Source of the DNA: Leguminivora glycinivorella
Taxonomy: Eukaryota; Arthropoda; Insecta; Lepidoptera; Tortricidae
Assembly (NCBI RefSeq): GCF_023078275.1
Contig: NC_062994.1
Location: 11,727,545-11,791,544, forward strand
Direction of reading: 5' to 3'
DNA: 64,000 bases
A model generated the notes under the pieces. That model was not told where the DNA came from, searched no databases, and was given only the letters and a program-made list of their open reading frames with translations. Positions 27,005 through 40,400 of the stretch are shown in pieces (positions within the stretch are counted from its first letter, which is position 1; every line of letters starts with the position of its first letter). A program made the translations under genes and the position numbers.

Positions 27005-27292
27005 AAAAAAATCAGTCAAATGGCGCATAAGTCAACCCGAACGGCATAATCTATAACTCCACGAGGCCCTAAGGACAATATTACACAGTGTAATTTACAC
27101 TATCATAGAAATATGATCATAGGCATCATCCCGTCCTTTTTCTTCACGTTGAAGAAAAAGGGAGGCATACAGTCATATGATAATGCAATATGAGCCTAAA
27201 AGAAAGTTGTCACATAAACAGCAAAAACTTCAATCAAGGAGCATTAGTCAACCCGAATGGCATGATCTATAACTCAACGAGGCCCTAAGAGT
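27005..27292 (-). repeat. Two diverged extra copies of the serine protease 3' end
   Basis: CGAGGCCCTAAG with an upstream ATGGCATGATCTATAACTC-type block occurs at about 27030-27077 and 27248-27292. The same words flank the real stop codon (28206-28226, continued at 27437-27462 beyond a transposon). The 3' flank is therefore tandemly repeated. Confidence 0.65.
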
Positions 27293-27306
27293 TATCGCAT
27301 GGACAG

Positions 27307-27422
27307 TGGCCTATTTCATAATGACAATTGTCACACTTCGCCGTTCATTGCCTGTTCAAAAGCAAATATTGATGCTGTCAGGAATAGGCACAGAATTGTC
27401 AATGTCAATGTAGTGAAATAAC
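27307..27422. mobile_element. Small MITE (TGGSCTATTTCA family)
   Basis: Ends are GGCCTATTTCATAATGACA and its diverged inverse ATGTAGTGAAATAACCC. A larger relative is at 29922-30082. Confidence 0.65.
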
Positions 27423-27599
27423 CCACAGCAAAAACTTTAATCGCACGCAACCCAAATGGCATGATCTCCACAGTGAAAAAGAACCGTTCAAACTTTGCAT
27501 AGTGATTTTTGAAGATTTACTATGAGACTGATTCTGAAATCGCAAAAAAAAATATTGGCTGTTTCATACACTTCGACTGTCATGAAGCCGCTCATTTAA

Positions 27600-27835
27600 A
27601 TGAAATAAATAAATATTGGGGACACCTTACACGGACCAACTTAGCCCCAAACTAAGCAAAGCTTGTACTATGGGTGCTAAGCGACGATATACATACTTAA
27701 ATAGATAAATACATACTTATATACATAGAAAACATCCATGACTCACGAACAAATATCTGTGCTCATCACACAAATAAATGCCCTCACCGGGATTCGAACC
27801 CAGGACCGCGGCTCAGCAGGCAGGGTCACTACTAC
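27600..27835 (-). mobile_element. tRNA-headed SINE, type 2 tail, nested
   Basis: tRNA-like head on the minus strand; the body ends in the alternative tail containing CTTAGTTTGGGGCTAAGTTG. Target duplication CATTTAA at 27593-27599 and 27836-27842. Confidence 0.85.
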
Positions 27836-28009
27836 CATTTAACTAACTTTTATTACGGGACCAATGCTGAAATCGCAAAAAATCGGCTGTTTCATACATT
27901 TCGACAGTCATGATGCCGCGCTCATTTAAAGCCAAATTTTTTCGCAATGTCAGCATTAGTCCCATAATAAAAGTTCTTCATTATGATCTCCAAAGTCACT
28001 TTACTCTCT

Positions 28010-28168
28010 CGGAAGGGTTTCCACGGAAGACCAGCGTCGAGATCCTTAAGTGATATCTTGACATTAAGCTGAGTGGAGACCCTTTTAGTGACGCTTAACA
28101 ATAAATTACTGTCTATGTAATACCTAATTTGAGCGTTTTCTGAATAAATTTCTTCTTTCTTTCTTTCT
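28010..28168 (+). mobile_element. Short insertion with (TTTC)n tail
   Basis: Interrupts the inverted-repeat element between AATCACT and GCAAAGTTTG, as the uninterrupted relative at about 29010-29030 shows. Contains TCCACGGAAGACCAGCGTCG and AATAAATTTCTTTCTTTC. Confidence 0.6.
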
Positions 28169-28189
28169 ATGCAAAGTTTGAACGGTCTT

Positions 28190-28195
28190 TTTATT
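28190..28195 (-). terminator. Probable poly(A) signal of the serine protease, inside a transposon end
   Basis: On the minus strand AATAAA occurs 25 nt past the stop codon, within the terminal sequence of the inverted-repeat element at 27473-28197. No nearer canonical signal is present. Confidence 0.5.
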
Positions 28196-28220
28196 TAACC
28201 TTGTATGACTCCACGAGGCC

Positions 28221-28453
28221 CTAAGAGAGCGTAGTAGCATGACTGATCCAATCGACCGTATGTGCTACCCTATGGTATATCCCAGGCTGTCCCCGACTTG
28301 CGCAAGAGTAGCCAGCTGAGACGACACCAATGAGGTACCATCTGCCGGCTCGCTCTAGCATTAGTGGGCCTCCGCTGTCGCCTTGGCAACTGTCTTTGCC
28401 GCCGCCGCGGTAGCCGGCGCAGAGCATCTCGGGGTAGATTACCACGTTTATGC
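28221..28453 (-). CDS. Serine protease, terminal exon with catalytic Ser
   Basis: Acceptor CTTTCTTTCCAG. Encodes INVVIYPEMLCAGYRGGGKD, then SCQGDSGGPLM (S252), SAGYSCASRGQPGIYHRV and VDWISHATTLS, with TAG at 28221-28223. It contains the specificity-pocket aspartate (D246) and the three usual late cysteines. Confidence 0.96.
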
Positions 28454-31400
28454 CTGGAAAGAAAGAGGGTTTGGTTAGCAAGTGGTTTGTATAAAAATAG
28501 AAAAAGGGATCGCAATTAAGTTTACTTAATTATATAAGAAACTAAGACTACACATAAAAGCTAGCTAATGTCTAAAATAGGCCCTTGAGGCATTGTACCA
28601 AGGATACTGGCGACATTTCCTCGCTGTATCGCTATGCGAGGAAGCTATGCTATACGTTGTGCGAGGAAGTCGCCACCTCTTCGGTCACCAGTTACCTCAA
28701 CCAGACGCTTCGCGATTTCTGTGAACAACTTGTTCGCGCTGGGACCTCATGGACATAGAGTTTCTACGCCAAAAGGTACAAAAAGGTATTCTTTGCCAAG
28801 ACTTTATTTGTTACGTTTCGAAATTTTGGCATTTTCTGCCGCTGCGCCCGCTTTTATCTATAGGACCAATGCTGAAATCTCGAAAAAAAATTGGCTGTGC
28901 CATAGAAATGAACGGCATCATGACTGTCGAAATATATATTATTATAAAACAGCAGCATATTTCGCGATTTCAGCATTGGTCCCATAATAAAAGTCGTTCA
29001 TTATGATCTCAAAAATCACTGCAAAGTTTCAACGATGCTTTTTATTTCATCCTGTATATAACCATAGTTTCTGATTGAGAAATCCCTCTTTTTCCGTCCA
29101 TTTGTCTTTATGTCGCTTGAAAGAAAGGGTAATATGAGTTTTACTCAATGACAACGCTCACACACCCTATTATCCAACACAGGGACAGCTTGCAACATTC
29201 GAGGGCGAAGCCGGGACTCCGGGCTTAGGGCTCCCCAGCTGGCCCAATTATGTGACTAGCTTTTCCCGCGGCTTCGCCCGCTTACTAATCTAATCTTATT
29301 TACCCATACAAACTTTGGACCCCCATTTAACCCCGTTAGGTGGTGAATTTTGAAAAATCCTTTCTTAATACTCCTTTACGCTTTATAAGGAACCTACGTG
29401 CCAAAGAAATCTCTAGGACTAACGGTTTCGGCTGTGCGTTGATATGATCGCCAGTTAGTCAGTCAGTCAGTCAGTTTCTTTTTTTTTAACCCCCGACGCA
29501 ACGACGGTGTGTTATAAGTTTGACGTGTCTGTCTGTCTGTCTGTGTGTGTGTCTGTCTGTGGCATCGTAGCTCCCGAACGGATGAACCGATTTGGATTTA
29601 ATTTTTTTTGTCTGAAAGCTAATTAAGTCGGAAGTGTTCTTAGCCATGTCTCATGAAAATCGGTCCACTATGTCGCGGTCGGGGGTTTTTTCAAAATTTT
29701 AATTTTGTGATTAGGTTAGGTTATATATATTTTAGAAGATGGTATTTGATTGAGAAATACCTCTAAGAAAGGGTAAAACTCACCATTAGCTCGATGCCAT
29801 CGCTCACACACCCTATTGTCCAACACAGGGAAGTCAACAGCTTGCAGCGTTCGGGGGCGAAGCCGGGAGTCTAGGCTCAATTAGCCCAAGTCAGCCCAAT
29901 TATGTGACTACAACATCAATGGGCTATTTCACCATAGTGACATTTACACTTGACACTGATAATTTTGTGCCTATTTCTGGGTTGGTAGATCTGATAAGTA
30001 ACATTGTTTCTCAGCGTTGTTGAACAGGCAATGAACGGCGATATGTCACTAGTGACAAATGTCACTATTATGAAATATACCACTGATCGAGATATCACTC
30101 TTTTCTTCGTCTATTTGCCGTCTGTAGGTACGTCGATGTAGTTAGAAAGAGAAAGACTCACCGTTAGCTCGATGCCACCGCTCACACACCCTATTATCCA
30201 ACACAGGGACGTCGACAGCTTGCAGCGTCCGAGGTCGCAGCCGGGAGCCGGGGCTCAGGGCTCCCCAGCCGGCCGCCCACCCGTACTGTCCTAGGAAGTC
30301 GCTGCCGCGTTCTGGGAGACAGATTGGGGCTGGAAAGAAAGAAAGGGTGCCGTTAATTTAAGTAAAATAAACTTTCAGACAAAAGTGCAATCGTTCACAC
30401 ATACATATAATCACGCCTGTATCCCATAAAGGGGTACCTACGCAGAGCAGATGACAGACATACATACAATCACGCCTGTATCCCATAAAGGGGTAGGCAG
30501 AGCACATGAAACTACTAAAGCTTCAGTGCCACTTTTGGCAAATAAGAGGTTAGGGAGGAAATAAAACGACACTGTGCATTGCAGTCCCATAACCCATGTC
30601 CCATAGTCGCCTTCTACGACACCCACGGGAACAAAGGGGGTGGTGAAATTCTTAACCCGTCACCACACAGGCTAGAGCAGATGAATTTCTAAGTTTCAGT
30701 GCTACTCTTGGCAAAAAGGGGTTGAAAGAAATCCAAATTTTGACATTGCAGTGTCAGGTTGCCAGCCTCTCGCCTACGCCACAATTTAACCCATATCCCA
30801 CAGTCGACTTCTACGACACCTATGCACACAATAACACACAGAATTTAAGTTACTAAACCTATTTGTTTCACTAAGGGAGCAAAGTTGCTGTTTACCCGCG
30901 GGTACAAATATTTGTACCCGAGCAAGCGAAAGTTTCCAATAATCGTGTGTCTTTACTATTAAATAATGTGGAATATTGAGCGTTACGAGGGCTTATGATA
31001 AAATTAGACAGTCATTGTAAACTGTCTAACTATGCAGCGATTGTTAGGATGTTAAACTAAAATGGTTTCATTTATAACTAAATTAACTATGCAGTGATTT
31101 TAGGACGACAAATAGAGACAATGTGACTGTAGTGTCCTCTCTCTAAGGTAACAGTTGCAGTAATTTAGTAATTAGTAATTTTCAAATGTCAAATAAGACC
31201 GTGTCATTAAAACTGTCTAAGTTAATTTTGCAATGGTTTTGGCTTTATTCACTAGTCTGTCTTAGCTAACTTTGAATCGATTTTAGAATGAGAAATTAAA
31301 ACCGTGTCATAATAAAATGTGATAATCATGACATTGTCACACTTACTATTAGAGCAGTGCAGATTTAGCTTGGTCTAACTTTATTTATTAAAAAAACTCA

Positions 31401-34400
31401 CCTATATGAGGCATGTAGTGAACATTTCTGTCTAATGTCAGCACTGCGACATCAAACCGATCCGCTTGCGGCGTAAATTTAAACAGCGGGTGCACTTTAA
31501 TCCCGCGCACGCCAAACGTATACGCCGGGAGCGGTTCCGCCGCCGAGTTTATCACGTAGTCGCCAAGCGTCACGCGCACGTGACGCGGCTGCGCACGCGC
31601 CACGCAGTGTCCCGCTGTCACCACGTGGCGACGCGAGATCAGGGAGCCACCGCATCTGGAATGAGAGAGGTGATAACAGATATAGGTTGTTGTTTAGATA
31701 TTGGGCATATACAAATTAAAAAAAAGAACTTTTGGGTATGAGAGTATTTCAAAATAAGTGTTGCATCTTCAAAATGTTGACCTTTTGAGCTCATTTTACT
31801 TATAAACTGAAATAGATACCATACACTAAAGAAAAAGCGATCAAGCCCACTGGTGGCGAAGCCGGTAATCTTAAAAATCTTAAAAAAACAACTACAAATG
31901 ACTTTAAAAAAAAGTAATAGAAAAAAAATATTTGTCTCATTTTACTCTTTTGAAAAAGGCTCTAAAGCACATTTTAAGTCGTTATTGGGTTTTTCTTAGT
32001 TTTCAGAGTTACAAATACTTAATGAAAATAATGAAACAATCTTGCCTATAAAAAATACTTTGGGTCCCTTAACTTTTGCCGTCTCAATTGCGAAGAAGTT
32101 AGGTTAGGTTAAAAGAATCGTATTAAGGTAAGTATAAAGAAATTCATCTACCTACGTCTAACTAATGAACTGTTCGAAACGAGTGGCGACAAATTAAAAC
32201 ACGACCGAAGGGAGTGTTTTAAATCGACACGAGTTGCAAATTTTTTTTAGTACATGTATTGTCGACGTTTAATGTAGGTAATGTAATCTTGCCTGTACCT
32301 CTAAAATAGTTATTTGTTTTACAAGGGGGCAAAGTGGTTGTCAACCGCACGAGCCAATATTGATACCCGAGCAAGCGAAAGCTTCTAATATTGAACCGCG
32401 AGCGTAGCGAGTTTTGTATATCATTTGTATGTCTAAATTGTCTAAGAAGTATATTATTTTTTTATCTATATACTTAAACAAAGTGAAAACTAATATTTTT
32501 AATCGTAACAACTCATTAAATCATTATTTCTTATCCCTTAATAGCACCTACATACTTATTGGAACATAAAATTGGCTAACGTACTACAAAATCCACAGAC
32601 AAACAAAAATCTTCCGTAACCCCTTAGTTTAAGGTATATATTCTCCTAAAAATGTAAAAGTAGGTTTATATGTTGTAAAAGTAACATAGCTGTAGCTAGC
32701 CACGGTCACAATCGCTTACAAATCGTACTTAGTTCTCTCACGCCACTACAAACGCTTACGATATAGTACATTACGATACAAGTGCGGAAAAAACGAAGTT
32801 CGAAACGAGTGGCGATAAATTAAAACATGACCGAAGGGAATCTATCTCCATCGCTCTTACGTATTAGCGCGACAGAGCTAGACTACGTTTTGGCGTCTAG
32901 CGTCAACGATGCGCCAGACACGGGCTGGCTACGAAGCATTAGCGGTTGTGACGTTCGCTAGACACAGTGATGTAAGATGCCCTTTCGTGTGGACGCGCCT
33001 TTTTAGAAGTAATGGGTGTGTGAAACTAATCGGTGTAATCGCTGCCTTATATATGATAGTATGATATAACATAAAGACAGAGTTACACTGGTGTGGGAAA
33101 GAATTTGGTGGCCCCAACCTTACAAAAATAAATAAACAAATATTGGGGACACCTTACACAGATCAACTTAGCCCCAAACTAAGTAAAGCTTGTACCATGG
33201 GTGCTAAGCGACGATATACATACTTAAATAGATAAATACATATACTTATATACCTATGTATGTGTGTGTGTCTGTTTGTTTGTCCGTCCTTCACGGAAAA
33301 ACGGAGCGACGAATTGTCGTGATTTTTTAAGTGGAGATAGTTGAAGGGATGGAGAGTGACATAGGCTACTTTTTTCTCTTTCTAACGCCAACAACAACAA
33401 ATTTCGGCATCTTCCACGGCTCATGGAAGCCTGGGGTCCGCTTTGACAACTAATCCCAAGATTTGGCGTAGGCACTAGTTTACGAAAGCGACTGCCATCC
33501 GACCTTCCAACCCAAAGGGCAACTAGGCCTTATTGGAATTAGTCCGGTTTCCTCACGATGTTTTCCTTCACCGAAAAGCGACTGGCATACGTTCCAAAAA
33601 ACTCTTCTTAACTCAACATATATTTTCTTGTATTTTTTAGTTTATTAACATCAAAATCCTAACAGATTTCAAAAGCAGAAATCTCTACAGTTTTGTTTAA
33701 CCATTTTTACACTATTACCTATATCTGTTTTTAACCGACTTCAAAAAAAGGAGGAGGTTCTCAATTCGACTGAATGTTTTTTTTTTGTATGTATGTTATT
33801 AACACAGTTGTCACATCTCACATAACTCATAGGTAACTGTATGTTATGTGAGATGTCACTGTTGACATAACCCATGTAACTTGACATCGACTAAAAACAA
33901 TCACTACACTTAATAACCAGGAAGTTTAACAATAAGACGAAATTATCCAATTTTCTTTACGTAACCGTGTCTTATAGTAAACGTAACTGTGAGTAACCCG
34001 TACGAAAACTACCACATAGTTCGAACTTTAAGATAGGACAATTATTAGCTCTAAGGTACATACGATGTGAATCGGATCAGATTTGAAACTGACGTTTTTT
34101 ATAAAACGATTTTTTTAACGATTTACTTCGAATTTAGAACGCACGATTTCGTGAATTTCGAAAACGGTAAAATGCGAATTTTGAAAAGGAGTGCTAGAAA
34201 TTGAGAACCTATTGCCGACTTGCATCAATAAATTGTGCAATTTTTATGTAGACTAAGATGTTCATTATAGATTGTTGGCTATTTAAAAGTGCTTATTTTG
34301 AAGCCTATACTAATTAAAAATATATATATTTAAATCTCTAGTAGTGCAGACATTTTTAAAAGTCAAAATCAACGTGATTAAATATTAAATGAATTATACG

Positions 34401-37400
34401 AACATTACAATACAATACAATACAAAATAATCAGCCTTATTACACAACCTCAGAAATTTACATAGGAACACACACACATTACAATTTTTTTTTTATTAAA
34501 TTTTATTTTATTTTTTTTATTTTAAAATATAATACTAATATTCTTTATTGCACACCTCAATACAGGAAACAACATAGTATGAACAACAACTTAAGAGGTA
34601 AAACAAGAGGCGGTCTTATCCCTAAAGAGCGATCTCTTCCAGACAACCTACGTAGCGGAGAAATATAAATTTAACCTAAGTTTAATTATAAGCCCATGAT
34701 CATTAAGTACGTAGTTAGTTAAGTACTTATAATAGTGCAAAACCTCGCCGTTAAACTTTAGTTTGGCGAAATTGTAGTAGTAAGCATCTTTTTATTGTTA
34801 TTAGAAAAAAAATCACAGTGTTTCAACGTACATCGTTGCATCTATGACAACACTGGTCTGGGTTTGATAAGTAACTAGGTTATGATGGGGTAAGATCAAC
34901 GACCTAGAATAAATTATTTTCCCCTCACTAGCTCGTAAATACGTGTATTGTCCTTTAATACCAGCGGGTAAAAACGCATTTTATCCACTAGTGGGTAACG
35001 TAATTTGACTTTGAATAAATTCAAATTAACTTCTTTAAAATTGTTAAAAGTTGGTGAATCTAGTAATAAAGATGATTTACCATCTGTGGAACTACTGGAA
35101 GCAGTGATAAACGCATTTTTTGCGTTGTAGTTTCCTCGCTATACTTAGTGAGGGGAAAAGTTTTGTGTTACACTCGGGTGCAAATGTATTTTACTTCTCG
35201 TGTGTTAAAAAACTCGCAAGTTCAGGATTCTATAGAATCCTTTAGAATCAACTATAGAATCCTTTTATTTGTTCGTTTTTAATTCCACACTCGGCGTTAA
35301 AGTACAACTTTGCTCCCTTGTATAACAAATAACTATTAATTATTATAGTGAATCCAGCGATATATGGTTTATGCACAACATTCCTACATTTTTTGAGAAA
35401 TTATAATTTTTGTAAAATTCGCGATTGCCTCCCGTGAGGAGCCCGCTATTCAAGGGTATGATTTTGTCTGTCATTTTTTTTATGGGATAGGAGGCAAACG
35501 AGCAGACAGGTCGCCTGATGGTAAGCGATCACTGCCGCCCATGGACACCCAAAACACCACAAGTGTTGGAGGTGCGTTGCCGGCCTTTAAGATGGGTGTA
35601 CGCTCTTTTCTTGAAGGTCGTATCGGTCCGGAAATACCGCTGGCGATAATTCATTCCACAGTTTAGCTATGCGAGGCATTATTCGACAACCTTGCCACTG
35701 CCATTCTGATTCTAAATCTGAACAGCTTTTCACTTCAAGTCCGTCTCCCGGTTACCTGCCACTTTACGTGCGGCCGGCTCCCGGCTTTAACAAAAGATTC
35801 TTTACCCAAAGGTTTAGGATTTATTAAAGTTAAAAAAAATGAGCAATAATTATTGATTATTCCGGGGGATAAAATACAATAAAAGTATTAAATCGACTTA
35901 TTTAAATAAAAGTCAACGGGGGTGAATGAGGATGTCTGGGGCGAGAAGGAATAAAACATGAAATGCAAAAAAAACTATTCAAAATCATTCGATCGAATAT
36001 GATGGCAGATTTTGAATAATATAATTGAGGGTAACTTGAACCTCCGTTTTGACAATTTGGCCCATATTCTTAGCTTGATATGTGTTAAAATGTCAAATAT
36101 TAATTTTAGCGCTATCTAGTCGAATGTTCCCCAAAGGTTTTTTCCGCCATCTAGGCCACCGTACGTTTTTCACTAGGGCTTTGAGGTACGTTGTTTTCTT
36201 AGATTTTATCCGTCTATACGGAGTTACATATGTCTTTGATTGTACAGATCTAACACGTAAATCACTTTGCATGTTTTGTTGCTATTCACACTAGCCCCAA
36301 TTCTGGACAAATAAAATAGAATGACAACATTGAAGGAAAAACTCAAAATTCGGAGAGAACAAAAAATAAGTTTTCGCCTTGATATATACAATTTTTAAAA
36401 AATAAATCAAAACTTAATAGAAAGAACCACTTACCTCCAACAGATATCATATAATTATGTATACTTTACAGCGGTTAAATTAAGTGTTAGTTTAGAGTAA
36501 AACTATGTTATTTTACATTCTTAAGTAATCGAGAAGAAAAATGTGCGAAAAAGTAGACAGTAGTAATAAAAACAGTATTTATGAAAAAATAAAGAAAAAA
36601 TACACTAGACAGAAAATTAAGAGCAAAATGTAGTAAATTGCAAATAATATACACAATATACCTACATTTAAAACTTTCTACGATACATTTACAACACTTT
36701 TTGTATATCTATATCATGCTACATGCACATACTCTAAAACCAATAAAAAAACTACTTACTAAAGAAAATATGCAGATTAGAAAATGCATTTGCTATCATA
36801 CATCTGCTGAAATATGACAAATCCCATTTCTACGTTTCTTGACTAATGTGCTATGCAAAAATGTACTAAATACGTATACGTATAAATAAATGACATAAAA
36901 AAACATTCGCATTCAATTTTTTTTATTTCATGAAGCTTTAAAGGGGACATCTATCTTTGCAAGACATTTTGTACGAGTAATTGTTTTCTTCAAAAAATAT
37001 TACATATCAAAATATCACGAAATTTTTAAGTAATACTAACAAAATAATCAAAATACAAAGTGTAAAAAAAAAAAAAACAAATTGTAAAACTATTTTTATT
37101 AAATCTGCTCATAGTAATAGTTTATTTTAATTTTCATGAAATCGAACACTATCATTAGAAACTGTCCTTCAGAGATATAAAATGTAACCCCTTCAAACAA
37201 CTTCACCCCATTCTCATGCCCGCATCTATCAAACATCCATTTTCTACCACGCCGACATTTTCTACCTGTTTCTCAGCTATCTTTTTCGCACATTTACCTC
37301 TCTATCCAACACTGCTTCCAGCCGATAAGCTCGAAAATCGACATAAGCATGTTGCATCTGGAATTCATTAATACACGTGTTAGTAAATATTATTCATTAA

Positions 37401-40400
37401 CACATACCAACACCATTTCAAAACGAGCAATTAAATTTTCATACAGACAAATTAAAAGTACAAAAGTATAAGCTGAGAAGAAGAACTTCCAAATGTCGTG
37501 GGGCTATTTGAGACATATTAAGGGGCAAAATAATTTTAAATTATCTTTAAAAAATAAATATATTATTCAACAGTCGTTGTAACATAGAGATCAGATTTTT
37601 TTGTGGGTTTTTCGACCGATGCTATAATAATTACTACAATGCCAGTAGTATTTCAGGCAATGTTTTGTTTTTAAACAATAAAATAACGACATATAACTGA
37701 TTTTTGTATACTCAGTCTGTGGTGTAAAAAAAAAATTGATACCAACAGTTCAGGAGTGCTTTCCTTGCCCCTCAGGTTAGTCAGGTTACACGACTGCAAT
37801 TTTTTTAGCCCCACTAAATCAAAATGGCCCCATTTTTAATTTGTTCATTTTTAATGATTTTAATTTATTTTTCTCGTTTTGAAATCGGGCTTACGTGAAT
37901 ACATAGTTCAAAAAATAAATTTGACAAAGGCTATGAGTGTTTTCGATCCGCAAGATTCACTAGTTTTAGACAAAAGAAATCCAAAAAATGGTCCTCGAAG
38001 GAGAAGTTGGAGAATTGAAAAAGGTTTTAATGTTTTTTCTCTTTCGTAACCAGTCAAATTTATTTTTTATTTTTAGCACACAACATGAACCCTTTATAGT
38101 GCACAGCATAAAAAAGTACAAACTTGACATAAAGCCCAAAAACATTAACTAATATGCACCATAAAGGATAAGCACACATAAAGCTATATTAAGTGGTAAG
38201 CGTTAACACATGTAGGTACTTGGTTTGAATAAGTGAATGAAGTGTTAAAATTAAAAGCAGGAGGCTATTCGAACTTAAAAGATCACATTGATTTCGTTTT
38301 TATTGTATTATATTTAAATACTTAATACGTTTTTAGTAATACATAAAAACTATAAAAAGTAAATTTTGTCCATAAAACTGGCACTTCAGATAAATAAATA
38401 AATAAATATTATAGGACATTCTTACACAGATTGACTGAGGCCCACGGTAAGCTCAAGAAGGCTTGTGTTGTGGGTACTCAGACAACGATATATATAATAT
38501 ATAAATACTTATATACATAGAAAACATCCATGACTCGCGAACAAATATCTGTGCTCATCACACAAATAAATGCGCTTACCGGGATTCGAACCCAGGACCG
38601 CGGCGTAGCAGGCAGGGTCACTACCGACTGCGCCAGACCGGTCGTCAAAAAACGTCAAAAACGTCAGATGTTCGTTAATTTTTTTTTTTCAAAAATCAAA
38701 GGTTTTTTTGTCACTTTTTGACATCTATCAATGATGATGAAAGTGAGGCTATGCCCCATAATGGCATCGACGCTGTTGAAAAGAACTTTTGTCCTGAGTA
38801 CCAATAAGATGTTTTTTTTTTACTTAAAATGTGATCAGGAATACGTTAATAAAATTATCCGGTTTCCTTATGTTACACCGTGTATATGCAATATGTCTTT
38901 AAAGTTGAAATAGCACTCCAAGTATCTCTACTTGATCTAATGTGTTGTGTAAGTTGATTTTATACAATTTGTTTAGTGTTATTAATTATCTACCTTTTAC
39001 GTGTTACGTACCTATATTTGTTAATAAAATTGTGTTAGTGTGTTACTGTATTCACAAACCTTTGTACTATTTCCATTGTTAACTACCTTTAATTCAATAT
39101 CATTGTTACCTTGCGCTGTATACTTTAGATTTAAGTTAAATCTAGTAATCGGTGGACAATGTTGTTGGTCTCACACCTTACTATTGTTAACACTGTAATT
39201 CTCTATTAGAGCCTTGTGTGTTATTGTTTGTTGTCCCAAATAAATTGAAAAAAAAAAAAAAATACTTGTAAGTGTGTTTGTACATGATAATTATAAGATA
39301 TAATACATGTATTAAAGTCGCTGTTAAGTAGAGTATGACTTTTTGGGTTAGATTTATATCTACCTTGTTATGTCAAAAAGCGTTTCTCGTTACATGTTAT
39401 TTCCTATTTAGATACCGTTATTTGGGGTGATTTGGGCCAAAACTAACTTTCAACCCTCGATAACATTTTATTTTTTATATTCAAACTAAATGGTTTATAT
39501 AATAAGTGTTCCGCGGGCGTTCGTATTTTAGTTGTATTTTTATTTTGGGTAGATGCATTTCATAATTTTGATAAAAAACAGGAAATCCCACCTCATTTCC
39601 GTAGTTCCTCGTTATTGGAGAGAGATGGGATTTCAAACAAAGGTGATTTTGAAAGATCGATTTATTGTTTTTTTTTTATTATATAGTTTCATTTTAAATT
39701 AGAATACATTATTTTTGCCATTCTATCTCACCCCCCCCCCCTTTTCTACTCACCCCAAATTATGCTACCGCACAGTTTTGTTCCGTGCTCGTTGTACACA
39801 TTTTGGATCTTTGGTCGGTCTTAGTCCCTGTGTTTATTATTATAGGCGAGACGACTAAAAAAAACTAATTAGTCCGTCAGTTAGATTATCAAAGAATTTC
39901 AGACACGTATTTTTCCTTTTTTCTCGTAAACGAAAAATTACTACGGTACAGTGCGTTGAAGTTTCGCGTGACGTCACGCCTAGGAAAAATTTTTACTTAG
40001 AAGTGACGTCACAAGCCCCCACTCCGGAACTTTGATGCTCTATATCTTTGTATTTTTTTATTAATTAGAAAAAGCGAAAAATATGTATACAATATTTTTG
40101 GACGATCTAACTGATGGACTAAGCAGAATGCCGTTTTTTTTATGTAGTCATCATCCCTATTGTAGTGTGAAAGAATTGATTTGCATTGTTTTTATTGTAA
40201 ATTGAACCTTACACCTTTGTAACAAGGTACCTGGAGGATCCGATCCTGATGTACGCTTGCCACGGGAATGTTCCAAAGCCGGCGTCGTCACCGCCGACGA
40301 TTCGACGCTGCGCCGTCTGCTTACCGACAGCTATGCCGCAGCCTGGAATCAAAGAGAAATTATGTTAGTTTAGTTTAAAGAATGAAGGTAAACGATGTAT

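Larger units (their letters stand above)
27473..28197. mobile_element. Inverted-repeat element in the serine protease 3' flank
   Basis: Terminal arms AACCGTTCAAACTTTGCATAG and CTATGCAAAGTTTGAACGGT-type, with inner inverted GACCAATGCTGAAATCG motifs. It is interrupted by a SINE (27600-27835) and by another insertion (about 28010-28168). A shorter relative is at 28861-29050. It ends 23 bp from the stop codon. Confidence 0.75.

Noticed and set aside
28634..28987. 117-codon plus-strand frame
   Set aside because: Antisense of a LINE ORF2 fragment plus a MITE.
31466..31741. 91-codon plus-strand frame
   Set aside because: Antisense of serine protease exon 3; arginine/histidine-rich only because of GC-rich codons on the other strand.
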